From positions 310,001 to 374,000 of the forward strand of contig JAHLKG010000019.1 of NCBI GenBank assembly GCA_025526995.1: a stretch of 64,000 bases of DNA, given 5' to 3'. The translations under genes were made by a program, and so were the position numbers. Every line of letters starts with the position of its first letter. Positions within the stretch are counted from its first letter, which is position 1. The notes beneath the pieces are model-generated. The model searched no databases. It was not told where the DNA came from and saw only the letters and a list, made by a program, of their open reading frames with translations. This document shows, piece after piece, positions 9,176 to 20,987 of the stretch. Origin of the DNA: Powellomyces hirtus (taxonomy: Eukaryota; Chytridiomycota; Chytridiomycetes; Spizellomycetales; Powellomycetaceae).

Positions 9176-11767
9176 ATGTCTGCATACCGTCGTACCCACC
9201 CTCGCTACACTCCCTCCGGTCCTTCTGGAACAAACTTGAATGCCGCCTTCAAGGCTGCTCCTACTGCCGCTGCAAAGACTGCAAACTCATCCGGTAAGCG
9301 CAAACAGTGCTCCCCCCCACCTGGCGTTTCCTGACTCCTGACCTACTCTTATCTAGGCGTCGTTGTCCTGGGTGGTGGCCAAAAGCCCAGGCTTCGTTCC
9401 ACTCTCGTCGCCGCCCCCAAACCCGTCGACATTCCTAGTCTCCGCACAGAGAGCTCGTCGGCCGAGGTCAAGGCCACCACCAAAGTCGCCGACGGTGCTC
9501 CCGCTGCAGTCACCAGCGGCAACACCACCACCACTACTACCCCTAGCACTACCACTAATACCATAAAGCACATGACCAACACCGCCGCGGCCGAGACAGC
9601 TGCCACCAAAGGGCCCCATCACCCGGCCTGGGCAAAGGTACCTATGCAAGTGGCTTCGACCGCCTCCGACTTTCCCACGGCGGCCGAGGCCAACGCCAGC
9701 AAGAGGTACAGCACCAGGCGGTCCCACACTGGCACCCAGAACGCGACGGCCAACACCGGACGACAACAGGCAGTGGCGCTGACGGCCGAACCCTTGGACG
9801 GCCCGCACACCTGGGTCGACGACACTGGGGAGATGGACTACTCCCAATTGCCCGTCTTCCCAGCCTCCACCACCGTCCAGCAGGTCTCTGCCCCCGCCCC
9901 CACCTCGGCCCCTGCCGCTGCCCCTCAGACACCTCCCAGCTCTCAGAACGCGGCCGCCACCACCACCGTTTCTCACCCTCCGGCTGCCGCCGCCGCCGCC
10001 TCTCACCCTCTGGCTCCCCAAGCCGCCAACGTCCCTGCTCGCTCCGCTCCTCCCGCCCCCGCTCCCGCCGCCCCGCGCCCCGCCGCATCTGGCCGCATGC
10101 AGCAGCAAGTCAGGAACGACTTTCTGACCAAGAATCCCCCGCAGCTGCTGCAGCGGCGAGATGCGCCTCCACCGCCGAGACAGCAAGGGCGCAGGGGGTC
10201 GTTCCGATCGGGCCCACCGGCTTCCGCTGGCGTCTCCTCTACCCCGGCCAGCACCTCGGTGCCGCGAGGCGGTGCACCTCCAAAACAGCGACAGATTGTC
10301 CCTCCGGTGTACCGCGCGCCCCCTCCCGCCAACCCGATGGTGCTGGCCTTTATCAAGAGGAACCAGGAGCACGCTGCCAAGCTCGCTGCCGAAGCGGAAG
10401 CCAGGTGGGCCATTGACGTTGCCGAGCGAGCGGCCAAGAAGAGGAAGGAGGAGCTGGAGGCCGCAACCCAAGTCCCTTTGCCGCCCTCCCCGCGACCCTT
10501 GTCGCCGGCATCGGTCGCCGCCCAGGCCCTCCTTGTGCCACTTCCTCTGTCCCTTCCCCCCTCGCCGCCTCCCTCCCTTTCGGCCGCCACCCCTGCCGCC
10601 ATCCCTGCCGCCATCCCTGCCGCCACCCCTGCCGCCACCCCTGGTGCAGCCAACGGGCCGTCCGCCCCCATCGCTCGGGCTCCCCCCTCGGTCGTCAGAG
10701 ACGCCGTCCCGAGCGGTAGGCCGGCGGTTCCCACTCCCCGCGCGGCCAAGAGGCCCACCGACGCAGGGGACGTGAAGGGCTGGCAAGAGTGGGAGGCAGC
10801 CCAACGGGTCGAGGGCGCCCGCCTCGACCGGGAGCGGGAGGAACGCCGGCGTAACTTTGCCTCCAAGGCCTGGCAAGTTACCCGCCCAGCTCACTTGGCG
10901 GCGATCGAAGCCGCCGTCGAGGAAGAGGCCCAGCGGGCCGAGGGTTGGCACCGGGCCGAGGTGGAGGAGCTCACCCTCCTGTACGAGCGCCAGATGGCCG
11001 TCTTGGTCCAAAACGCCCACGACGAGCAGATCGCCTTCTCCCGCAAGGCGGCCGCCGACGCCGCGCGGATCGCCGAGCTGGAGGCCGATCTCCAGCTCAA
11101 GGACAATGCTCTCACGGCATCCCGCGAGCATGTGGGTCGCCTCGCCCACAAGCTCGCAGCCAACGAACGAGCAAAGTCCGAGGCGATCGAGACAATGAAG
11201 AAGAAGGTGGAGGAGCACGAAGCCAAGGTGCTGGCTAGCGACCTCGAGCGGACGACGGCCCAAGCGAACGCCACAGCGACACTGGCTGCCGCCGTCACCC
11301 GGGCTGAAGTCGCCGAAGCCAGCCTCGCCGAAATGCGAGCACGGCTGCAAGCGACCGAGGACCGCGTGGCGAGCCTGGAGGCCAAGGTGGCCGACACCGT
11401 CACCGCGTTGGAAGTCGCCAACAGGCGCAGCCCAACTGCGGAGATCGGTACGGCCACCGAGCCCCGATGGTCTGCATCCCCGCGACCAGCCTCCAGCCCA
11501 GCCAGTGGGGCGTCGTCCTCGTCAGCACCGGCTTCCCCTTCGCGAGCTCCCCAGCCCGCGCACCAACCAAAGTCCCTTTACCAGCCGCCTGCCGTACGCA
11601 ATCGTCGGCCGGCTGGTCCCACCAACAGCCTTGCGACGAGCCGACCGCGCACAGCGGCTCCCCCCATTGTGCGCCCGGCCGTCGCGCCCCGTCCGCCAAC
11701 ACCGCCGCGGATCAAGAAACACTGTACGCCCAGCGGCTTTACGGTGACGATCGGCCCGGCAAAGTGA
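9176..11767 (+). CDS. Proline/alanine-rich coiled-coil protein, function unknown
   Basis: Two exons: 9176-9293 and 9357-11767; 842 aa. Not recognised as a known family. The N-terminus is the most ordinary part: VVVLGGGQKPRLR and KPVDIPSLRTES recall, faintly, the N-terminus of BAT2/PRRC2 RNA-associated proteins (low confidence). Residues about 130-460 are Pro/Ala/Ser-rich and likely disordered, with a run of AAIPAAIPAATPAATP-type repeats. Residues about 500-680 are Ala/Glu/Arg-rich with heptad-like spacing, so probably a long coiled coil. The C-terminus is again Pro/Ser/Arg-rich. No signal peptide or membrane segment. GC-rich third positions in this frame support real coding. Leader carries a probable intron and a pyrimidine-rich tract. 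Confidence 0.8.
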
Positions 11768-12849
11768 TGTCCCCCCATCACTTTCGCATTGTCACCAAGA
11801 GGCTGGCTCCCCCTGGCGTCGTGTTTCCGGTGTTGTGACGGGGTTTTCTTCTTGTACATACTTTTCCCTTTGAGAGAGTGAAGGACTGATACCCATACCA
11901 AGTTCCTGATCTCTTCTCACCCCGTTGTGCTGTCCCTTTTAAGTTTGTACGATCCTTGATCATAGTTATAAAAAAATAATATCTTTACAAAAAACCAAGC
12001 TTTCTCGTTTTCCTTTTTTTTTGGGCTTGGAGAATGTTGGCAATGTGGATACCTGGATCTGACGATGAGGACATATGGTCGGCGGATTTCTGCACGTCGG
12101 ACCCACCCGCGGCGGGTGTTTTTGTCGCGGGGGGATTTGAGATATCAGACAGTATGGGATAGTAAAGCCATCGTCGTCAAGTGATATCTATTTCATTTTT
12201 CATTTCATTTGACACGTCTTGCATCACGGATGTGCTCGGGGTTGTCAAAAGAGAGTTTGCGGGATGGACTGTAATGCATGGCTAGTCGTGGGGTGGTGCG
12301 CTAGCCTAGCATCACTGGCAGTTGCTTTTTAAGCACCGTAAGATGTTTTCGTCTGAGAAAAGAGAGTCCGATGGTGCGACAAAAGATAAACTCCCCCGCC
12401 CCGCTTTTAACACATGGGGTGGGTTCTTGCAAAAGTGCTGTATCGATGCTGAGTTCTTAACCCCATGGGTATATCATATGAGTATCATGGAAGACGGTGC
12501 AAATGGACTCTTCCCGCGTATGCGAAAAGGCCTACGGAAAAGCGCCGTTGGCTCAGTAGAAGGTGGGTGCGGTCGCAGGCTTTTTCTCGTTGACTATAGT
12601 ACCGGTAGGCAGAGTGGGGGCGTTTGTGGGGTGGGGTTTTTTGGTTGTACGAGAATCACGGTTTGACAACTTTGACTGACAGCACGGAGACTCAAGTGAC
12701 CTTTTCGTGGCCATTCACTATCGCTTTCTGTCCCATTATCTCTCCCACTTGCTGTCAATACACTTCAAAACTCGACCACCCCACCCGTGGCAAAACCCAC
12801 CTCCTCCACCGATCGGATCCATCTCTCCTCCTCGCATTCCCACCGCACC
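11768..12849. other. Gene-poor stretch
   Basis: 3' flank of the proline-rich gene and 5' flank of the DUF4286-like gene. No supported coding region; the 114-codon plus frame at 12322 has no similarity. Confidence 0.5.
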
Positions 12850-13815
12850 ATGAACGCGTCGTCCGCCAGCCTGACGACCCCGTCGCCGCTCTCGCGGTCG
12901 AATTCCGCAGCGACGGCTCCCATCATATACGAAATCAACCTGTCCGTGCCTGCCGACAAGTACGCGGGGTACCTGGAATACCTGACGAATTTCGTCAAGC
13001 AGACGTGTGGCGAGATTGATGGTACGTTGTGGGGACTCCCATACATGGAGACACCGCGCGACGACGAGGGATGGTGTGCCAAGGCGCATGTGAATGTAAA
13101 ACGGAGGCGCTACTTGAATGTAGAATAGTGTAGCGTGAGAGATAATGGGGCATGTGTGATGTTGGTCCTTGAGCGGGTGGGAGGGGGTTGAGGGGGGGAT
13201 CGGCCTTGGACGACCACGGGAGGTCGGGTCGTAAAAGCTGTCCTCCATGTCTGTGGGACTGGGGGGGGGGGGGGAACGAGGGACTCAGTGTCATGACGGG
13301 TTTATCTCACCTCCCTGCTCACTGTTTGGCTATCTCGTTGACATCTCTGGTAGGCTTCACAGGGGCGCAGGTCTTCACGCAGCCAAAACCAGTCGGACTC
13401 CACTGGTTGAGCGAAGAGGGGTCAGCAAAGGTACCGCTAACGCAACGCCCGTGTCGTGCAATTTCTGAATCACCCTCTCACACATCTCTCATGTGTCGTT
13501 CGTTTTTCGTCCGTCGCAAGGCGTATCTCACCGTGCACTACCACGTCGCCTCCCAAATCCACCTCGACCTCTACTTGAAAGACCACCAACACCGGTACGT
13601 ACGAAATGCGTGAATGCACACCAGCCCGCCCCATTTCATTTTTTTTTGGTTATCTCTCTGTGCCACCCCCCACCGCAAACATCCACTCACAACGAGCGCC
13701 TTGTTCTTGTTCTCTCTCCTTTTATAGAGTCGCGGAGGCCGACCAGGCAAAGTGGGAACACCTCGTCACGTCCCGCAGAATCTTGCGATTGAACTTCAGT
13801 ACCATCGAGGGATAG
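12850..13815 (+). CDS. DUF4286-like small protein
   Basis: Four exons: 12850-13021, 13354-13430, 13521-13594, 13728-13815; 136 aa. The spliced protein follows the layout of the DUF4286 family: an opening strand (IIYEINLSVPADKYAGYLEYL), a middle strand, then LTVHYHVASQIHLDLYLKDH and the final RRILRLNFSTIEG. Family members are small ferredoxin-fold-like proteins without assigned function. The Ser/Thr-rich first 25 residues look like an unstructured lead. The third exon uses an AAG-type acceptor, the weakest of the set, but the frame closes at every junction. Intron 1 holds a run of 14 G (13261-13274). Confidence 0.72.
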
Positions 13816-14054
13816 ACTCGTGTCAATCGGACCCCCTGCCATTACCCTTCTTCCTTTCACATTCAGCTCTGCAGCAATGGTAGCTAGACATTAAACCTAG
13901 CCTGATGTATTTACCTTCCCCACCATCCCCCTCCCCGCCATATCCCACATCAAATAGCATCGAAAACAAACTCACACTGTCGCAGTCCCCGTATGAACGC
14001 GTAGCTGGCGGAGTAGCCAAGAGGAGAGGTGGTCAAAAACAAACGAAAAAGAAA

Positions 14055-14125
14055 TGCATTGGCCGAGAATCGAACTCGGGTCTACCGCGTGGCAGGCGGT
14101 AATTATGCCACTAAACCACCAATGC
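14055..14125 (-). tRNA. tRNA-Gly (GCC)
   Basis: Reading the minus strand, the seven-base acceptor stem GCATTGG pairs with CCAATGC, followed by discriminator A. The anticodon loop is CTGCCAC with anticodon GCC, and the T arm has the usual GAGTTCGATTCTC. No intron. Confidence 0.95.
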
Positions 14126-14833
14126 TTCGATGTGCTGGTGGGTTGCCATTACTTGGGGAAATAGATGAGGTGCCAAGTAGCTTTGACTAAAAGGTGGCTA
14201 TATAACATTGCAGTGGGACTGAAGCGACCATACCGTTGTCCCCTGTTCGAGTGTAGATCTTCATGGTGGAGTGATGAGTGATAGCTAGATAGGAATTGGA
14301 ATGCCAGAGGTGAGAAATTTAAGGTGAGGATTGTGTGACAAGCGCGTTCGGACGTGTGACAAGCCCCAACTCCAGAAGTGTCAAGCTTTTCGCAGCCGCT
14401 GGATCCCTTGTTTACCTCTTATCCCCTCCTTGCGTTTTTTATTCGTTGTTCTCGCCCAGAATTACCATCAAACAGATCCACACACACACACACACACACA
14501 CGCTTCCAACACGCAGATCCTTGAAATAGAGTCACTGCTGGACTGGATAACCGCCGCATTTAGGAATACGGGTTTTTGCGCGACAAGCCATTGTCAGACT
14601 CGGACTTTCCCATCTCTTCGCACTATTCAGAAAACCACTGGGTACACTTTTCTCAGTTCTCGTGGGCGTTTGACAAACACTCTAGAAACCCCATATCCCC
14701 TGTTCCCGAGTACTTTGTGCTAGGCTGCCCCACCATACTTTGTTGGCCCATTGCCTTTGACGCCACCACCACCCCCCACATCTCTCTCTCTCCGCACCAG
14801 AGTTTCTCTCTGGAGTTTTCCACGTTAACCCTC
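14126..14833. other. 5' flank of the Ivy1-like gene
   Basis: No gene recognised. A CA dinucleotide run occupies about 14479-14501. The ~300 bases before the ATG at 14834 are pyrimidine-rich, as in a leader. Confidence 0.5.
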
Positions 14834-16611
14834 ATGCCACCTCGAATTTCGAAAAACGACATATCAAACCCGACGCCGCTGCTGTCGCCGCAGCAAGCGC
14901 AGGCAGCAGCGGGGATGCACGATGTCATGTTCTCGCCTCGACGCAGCGGAGGCGGGAAACCCAGTGGTGGAGATTCCGGCATCCACCTCAACAACAACAA
15001 CAACAACAGCAGCAGCAACAACCCAAACAACAACAACAACAACAATAACGCCAACCCCGCCATCAACAGCAGCAACACGGACGACAAATACTTGCTCCAC
15101 CACCACTACAACAACACCCATCACCAATCGGCAGCTGCGATCCCCCCGTTTTCGGCGGGCCGCTTTGATTCCTCGGCGTCGGTGGCGGGGGGACCCAACG
15201 ATCCGAGACTCATGAGAGCGAAACTCCCGCCGCCGACCCTGTCGTTTCGCCATTATCAGAGCTTTGTGCAGGCGCTGCAGGTTTATAGACGACAGGTACT
15301 GGCGCTTGCGGCTGCGGGAGAGACGTTTGCGAGAGCGTTGGAGGAATTGGCGGATTTTGTACCGGCTGGTAGGTGTCTCCCCCGTCTGTCTGCTTGTGAA
15401 TAGAGAGGAAACGTTGGGAGCGAGAGCAATGGACTGCAACAATAGTGCCATTGGCGAGAGATGATGACCTCCTTCTGGATAGCACGCGCCACGTCTCTTC
15501 GTCTTGCATATAGCATTGTCGTTGTCGCCCGATTGAGCCTTAGATTTGGTGGTTATTCTAACGTTCACCTTCTCCGTTTCTTATCATAGCACAAATACGA
15601 CATCCCCACGTCGTCGGCGACCTTGACTTCCTGATTGACAGCACACACCTGATTTCCAACGCCCATCAAATATATGTAAGTTTGCGTAGACGGCGAAAAC
15701 CGCAAAAGGAATTCATCCCTCGTTCAAATGCAAGATATTTAAGTGTTCATTCTCTCTGATTCTCTTAGGCCGAGAATCTAGAGCGCGAATTCGAAATACC
15801 CTTGACCGAAAACCTGACCGAGATCAAGGCCCGCACATCGGTCACCCAGTCGGAAAACAAGATCAAGATCTTGGAACTCGTGGACCGGCTGCATGTGGAA
15901 GAGAAGGCCCATGGACTTGGGAAGAAGAAGCAGAGAGATATGACTGCATTGCAATCTGTAGGTTTTTTTTTTGTTCGGGATTCGGTCTTTTGTTGGATGG
16001 CTCTTGCTTGCCTAGCGCCAGCTTTCACTCACTTAATCCTTCGTTTGTTACTTATATTTTGGTAGTCGCTCAACGTTCGCATGTCCCTCGCCGACGAAAT
16101 CAAACGGCTGACGATTGAAAACCAGACTATCCACGACACGCTCTCGCACGCCTCCATGTCCTACATTCTCGAAACGAGCGCCGCGGGCGTCCGCGCGGAA
16201 TTGCAGACTTACGAAACGGTCCATGAAGGTCTGAAAAAACTGGGCGCATTCTCGGATTCTCCAGACCCACACCACCACCACCACCACCACCACAGTCAAA
16301 CGCAGAGGAGAAATCGCCACTCGAATTACGAACACTACCAGCAACAGCAATATCAGCAGCAACTGCAGCTCGAACAGCAGTTCCACCAGCAAATGCAACT
16401 CGCGCAACATCAGCCGGGTGGGTTAGCGAGAGTACAGGAAACGGATGAAGATGCGTGGGATGGACGGACCATTACCAAGAATGACAGTACCGCCCATCGC
16501 AACGCTAGTAGAAGCAGAAGCAGCAAGAGCAGGAGTCGGGAGGAGTATGATCCGGATGCTCTCGACTTGGAGTTTGTGAGGAATGCGCTCAAGAATCTGG
16601 GGGGAGATTAA
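14834..16611 (+). CDS. IVY1: Ivy1-like BAR-domain phospholipid-binding protein
   Basis: Four exons: 14834-15368, 15590-15675, 15769-15957, 16066-16611; 451 aa, close to the length of yeast Ivy1 (453). A low-complexity N-terminus with poly-Asn runs precedes a predicted BAR-type helical domain: SFVQALQVYRRQVLALAAAG, then ALEELADFVPA, then HLISNAHQIYAENLEREFEI, then long charged helices and AYET-like VHEGLKKLGAF. In Ivy1 this region binds phospholipids and Rab Ypt7 at vacuole and endosome membranes. The C-terminus carries His and Gln runs and an Arg/Ser-rich patch. The call rests on the pattern of the central domain; another I-BAR-like family is the main alternative. Confidence 0.72.
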
Positions 16612-17611
16612 ATCCACTGGAAAACCAGCATGAACGTGACGAAACGGGGTTCCTCTCCCGTTCGGCCCCCCGCCCAGGATCGCTCTACGCCTCGCAGCAC
16701 CTCTCTGCTGCCTGCCCCCTTCTTTTATTCTCTGTACCCACCGACTCTGTCAACATCACTCGACCTTCCCGAACGATGGCTTTCGTCCCCCGCTGCACAC
16801 AAATACATGGCGAAAACGCAGACCAGATATATATATTACACCAAGAAAAACAAGACAGACACTTATTGGAACAATCCATATACATAACATCCCCCCTTGT
16901 TTCCCGCCCCCAAAATTTTCGCTTCCTTCCTTCCCACTCCCCCCTGCCCCCCCCCCCCCCCCCCCCCCTCCGGCGCCCCTCTTAACAGTCCAATTTGTAG
17001 TTCTCATAGTTAGTACAGTCACATCTCGCCCCCGCGCTTCACCCTCTTTCGCTCCATTTCGTATGTTCTCGTTTGTGTTTAATTTTCGCTTTCATATAGT
17101 ATGACATCGGGGAGTGGTTAGCTCAATGGTTGTGGATGTCCACGGCGGCGGGTTTTCAAGCCGCTGCAGCTCGGGAAAGAAAGGTTGTTTTGGTGAGGTG
17201 CGTTGGTGAGATATCGCCGCCCCTGGTGCCCAACTTTATGATCTCTCGCATTTCCAAGCACATAAAGTGCGCTGGGGTACACGGGATCCTGAATGATTCA
17301 ACGTCCGTCTCCCGTCTCCGCTCCGCGACCGCATATCCATCAGGGTAGATGATCTGGCTACGACGGATCGAGGGTTGCCGAGGTCGCCAGCAGGCGAGCG
17401 TCCACCTGCGTATCAATGGGATCTTGGATGATTTGTGTCTGTCTCCCCTCTACAGGAAATCCCGTAGCGGACATCAGCAGATGTAGAAGCGTCCACCATA
17501 GCGTAAGTCAATGTCATTTTTTTTCATTTTGATGTTTGTATTAAAAGACACATGCCAAAGTACCCGACAAAGCGGGGGGGTATAGATACAGTAAGTTCAA
17601 GTGTGCCATCT
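16612..17611. other. Intergenic with a long poly-C tract
   Basis: No gene recognised. A run of 21 C lies at 16947-16967. A stretch at 17110-17180 faintly resembles a tRNA but does not fold into a cloverleaf. The right end is the 3' flank of the convergent kinase-like gene. Confidence 0.5.
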
Positions 17612-18568
17612 CTAAACGACCGACCCAAAGTTCCTCCACAATTTCCTGATGAACAAGCTCGCGCCCTGCGTATGGATGTACGAGAGCATGAGCGGGCGCG
17701 GCGGGGTTTTGCCCGACCGCCACATGGCAGGGACTTGGTACAGCCGGTGGGTGGGTTTGCTGCGGTACAGGTGCGGGTAGGCGCGCGGCGGCGGGAGCTT
17801 GGGTTTGGCCGGGTGGTGGACCAAGCCGCCGCCGCTGCGGGTGGGCAGGAAATGCACGCGGGCGGCGGCGTACACTTGGGACGGGGGTGCGAGCGCGGAT
17901 TGGGTGTGGAAGACGATGGGTGGGCGGTGGGATGATGGGTGGGCGAGGCTTCGGGATTGGAAAAAGTGGACTACCCCCGCCGTCTCCTTTTCATGTAACT
18001 GCAGCCGGTGCTCGATCGCACCTTTGGTATCATCAAAGCGGCCGCGGTCATGCAGGCGTTGACGGAGTACGTCCACGGGTGCGTCAAAGTACAGCACCAT
18101 TGTGGGCTTCCCGATCGTTTGTTCAAACCGTGTAGCCTGCTCGATCGTGCGCGGGTATCCATCAATCAGAATGCCAGTGTGTTTTTTCCGATCGGTTTTA
18201 GCAATGGCGTGGGAGAGGATGGTCATGACGATCTCGTCCGGGACCAGTTGGCCCGCCACCAGGACCGCACCAATGCTTTTGCCAATGTGCGTCCCCGCAG
18301 CTACCTCGTTGCGGAGAAGTTCCCCCGTGGAGAGGTGCGCGAGGGAGAATTCTTTCGAGAGTTGCATGCTTTGGGTTCCTTTGCCGCTGCCGGGGCCGCC
18401 GAGGACGAGGACGATAGGAAGAGGAGGAGTGGTAGCTGTGGTGGTGGTGGGCGTGATTTTGATGGGCCAGGACCGGCGGGTGTGGGCAAAAGAGTCTTGT
18501 GGTGTTTGATGATGGGCGGATGTGAGGGTGGTTGCGGCCCGTAATCCGTGAGCTGCGGGTTGCTGCAT
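17612..18568 (-). CDS. UMP-CMP/adenylate-kinase-like protein with an unusual C-terminus
   Basis: Single exon, 318 aa. Residues about 52-203 are a nucleoside monophosphate kinase: P-loop GGPGSGKGT (57-65), HLSTGELLRNE for the NMP-binding helix, GILIDGYPRT with the conserved Asp-Gly-Tyr-Pro-Arg, and RGRFDDTKGAIEHRL for the short lid seen in UMP-CMP kinases. Such enzymes move phosphate from ATP to NMPs. The first 50 residues are basic, Ser/Thr-rich and poor in acids, compatible with a mitochondrial presequence. After HFFQ the family's usual last strand and helix (an Ile-Asp motif) is absent; instead about 115 Pro/His/Arg/Tyr-rich residues follow with GC-rich third positions. No better splice junction was found that restores the usual end. 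Confidence 0.82.
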   Translation of the reverse strand: MQQPAAHGLRAATTLTSAHHQTPQDSFAHTRRSWPIKITPTTTTATTPPLPIVLVLGGPGSGKGTQSMQLSKEFSLAHLSTGELLRNEVAAGTHIGKSIGAVLVAGQLVPDEIVMTILSHAIAKTDRKKHTGILIDGYPRTIEQATRFEQTIGKPTMVLYFDAPVDVLRQRLHDRGRFDDTKGAIEHRLQLHEKETAGVVHFFQSRSLAHPSSHRPPIVFHTQSALAPPSQVYAAARVHFLPTRSGGGLVHHPAKPKLPPPRAYPHLYRSKPTHRLYQVPAMWRSGKTPPRPLMLSYIHTQGASLFIRKLWRNFGSVV

Positions 18569-19296
18569 CCTTGTTTACTGGTCCTTGTGTGGAAGATGTA
18601 GGGAGGACCCTTTTATATGATTTAGTTGCAGCTGGACACGACAGAAAACAGAGAACAAAAAGAACAGGAGGAGGGGGGGGGGCGGGGAAGTCTGCTGCAT
18701 GCTTTTGGCTTCTTATATGATATGGCAAGGTTGTGAGTGCGAGTAATGATTGCGTTATCGTGTTGTTATTTTGTTTACCCAAACGACTTATTTCCATTTA
18801 ATGTGTTCATTTATGGCTTCGATAAATAGTAACAGTTTGTCGCGAGGCTGGCGGCAGCTGTTGATTTGTTCGAAATCGCGCGTTTTCCAACCGCCGAAGA
18901 GACGGGCGGGCGGTCGAGGGGCGGGACGTGGCGACTCAGAGTTTTCCATAGTTTGTTGCCTATGCTATCATGTTCGCGTGTGGGCAACTATCTACTTTAT
19001 GTAATGTCATCAGCGTTGTCATAATGTCAAGTTAATTTCTCGTCCGCCTTGCGCGTGCTTGTCAAGTATGCACCCGATGGATGAAGTCAGTGTGTGGGAT
19101 TCAGGTGATATACTGCTGGAACCCATGAAAGCTTGAGGAGGATGATATTTTCACACACCGTTGTTACGGACATCTTTTTTGTAGGGCAGTGTACATTGTG
19201 GTTGCAAGTCTTAACTAGCTGATAGGGGGGGTTCTGATACAGAAACTGGAAACCGCCCAAGCTTTTTTACGCCGGTTTCGATGGTCTAATATAAAT
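18569..19296. other. Intergenic, no gene seen
   Basis: Lies between the starts of the kinase-like gene and the end of the fasciclin gene, both on the minus strand. Only short chance frames were found. Confidence 0.5.
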
Positions 19297-20263
19297 TTAG
19301 AAGGCAAGGGCTCCAAGAACGGCAGCTGAAGTAATGATAGCCAGTGTCGTAAAAATCGAATTGCCAGCACTAGTAGCAGCCGAATTCGGCCCCTTGTTTC
19401 CCGCAGCCGCCGCACCAGCCACGGGCGTCGGGGTTGCCCCTACACTCGCCCCCGCACTCGCCCCGGCACTCGCCCCCGTCACCGCACTCGGGTATCCTCT
19501 AGTCGTGCTCACTTGCACACTCGCTGTCGTCGTGATGGCCAGAGTCGGTTTCGGGGTTTTATTCGATGCATCCACGACTTCAGGGCCCGGGACAAGCATG
19601 GTGTCGATGACGTAGAGGATGCCGTTGGAGGACCGCATGGTGTGCACGATCGTGGCGGAGATGGTGGGGTTGCCGCTGCCTTTGAGAATGCATGGGATCC
19701 AGAAGGGCGGATGCTTGGCCGGGTCGTTGGGGAGTATGGTGGCGTCGATGGTCCCCGGGGAGAGGATGCTGGGGAGGAGGGAACGTTCAGGCGCGGTTTT
19801 GATGTCGTAGATTTGGTTTAGGACATGGTCTGTGCGGCCAGCAGAGAAAGGGGGGGAACACAAAACAGTTAGAAGAAAAGCGCCGTAGAGAGGGGTGCGC
19901 AGCTTCAGACCTCTCACATTGCAGTGTGGCCTTGATCAACGCCGGGTCCGCTCTAAACTTCTCCAAAAACGCCGGGTCATTTTGCTTCAATCTATCAAAC
20001 GAGTGATCCGAGGGGGCAAAGAACGTGACGGGGCCGGGACCGGACAGGAGTTCCTGGAGGTACAGCGGGGCGTATTCGTTGACGACGGAGATGTGGTAGG
20101 TGTTGTGGCCAATGTCTTCGGTTTGGTTGAAGGCTTGCACGTTTTGGAAGATGGTGTTGGTCGGGAGGTCTTGGGCGGTGACGGTGAAGGTGAGGAGTAA
20201 GAGTGTTGTGAAGGTGCTGAGGAAGGGGGATTGGATGTGCATGGTGAGTAAAGTATTGTCCAA
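19297..20263 (-). CDS. Fasciclin-domain cell-surface protein, probably GPI-anchored
   Basis: Two exons: 19918-20263 and 19297-19829; 292 aa. A signal peptide (FLSTFTTLLLLTFTVTAQ) leads to one fasciclin (FAS1) domain: VTFFAPSDHSFDRL matches the conserved H1-like FAP-D motif, LIKATLQYHVLNQIYD matches the YH motif, and NGILYVIDTMLVP the closing strand. FAS1 proteins act in adhesion at the wall or membrane. After the domain comes a Ser/Thr/Ala/Gly-rich stalk and a hydrophobic C-terminal tail (IFTTLAIITSAAVLGALAF) after small residues, as for GPI attachment. The intron joins T to AC to make the Tyr of the YH motif. A second in-frame ATG at 20242 gives a slightly tighter signal peptide and may be the true start. 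Confidence 0.88.
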
Positions 20264-20987
20264 GGGATGTAGTGGTGGTTGCGATGTGGAAAGCGCAACG
20301 GGTGGAGAGGAGTTTGAGTGGCAACTGGCTGGTCGGTGCCTCCGCTGGGATCTTTATACTTTTGGGCGGGCAATAGAAGGTTACTCCTTCCTCGAGCAAC
20401 CATCATGATTGCTCGTCGCCCTTTGTGAGCTTTGTGCTCCCACAAGAGTAAGAAAGCACAGGATGTGACGACTCCAATTCTCTATCAATATCGATACATG
20501 TACATTCCACGTCATGGCCTCTCTCTCTTCCATGAAGTTCCAAGGAACTTTCTGCTGTCGTTGTTAGATTGTGCACACATGCTGGTTGTTCGCGTAGCAG
20601 ACACCAATTTGTCACAGTGCGGGACGTACGCAAAAGCGAACATTCCTGCTGCGCAATTGGACGCGTCGCGCTTACTGTGATAACTGAGATTTTCGTGATT
20701 AGTGAGCACGTGACGGAAATAATATCAGGGAAATTTATTTATTTTCAGCAACCTTGATACGATTGACAGGATTCTAATATCTACATGTATGAGACTATAT
20801 GGAAATCTATTGACGGGACTGGGGATTCTTATATGTAAACTAAGCTATTCAAGAGAAAGTGGGACACTAGTATATATGTATTCGCCCATGTTGTCAGAAA
20901 GCGGAAGGACGCTTCGCTGATTCCATGGTCGGACTTTTATGATGACTCCTTGTTGGACTTCAGGAGAGCCTCGGCTGAGTCGTTGAT
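20264..20987. other. Intergenic, no gene seen
   Basis: Upstream of the fasciclin gene and downstream of the charged secreted protein. No supported coding frame; the sequence is AT-richer than its surroundings. Confidence 0.5.

Noticed and set aside
9353..11350. 665-codon minus-strand ORF
   Set aside because: Antisense to the proline/alanine-rich gene. Gly/Arg-rich composition mirrors GC-rich codons; no family match.
14864..15568. Minus-strand ORF with Val runs
   Set aside because: Mirror of the poly-Asn codons in the Ivy1-like gene.
17108..17180. tRNA-like segment
   Set aside because: Lacks acceptor-stem pairing and a canonical T arm; no cloverleaf.
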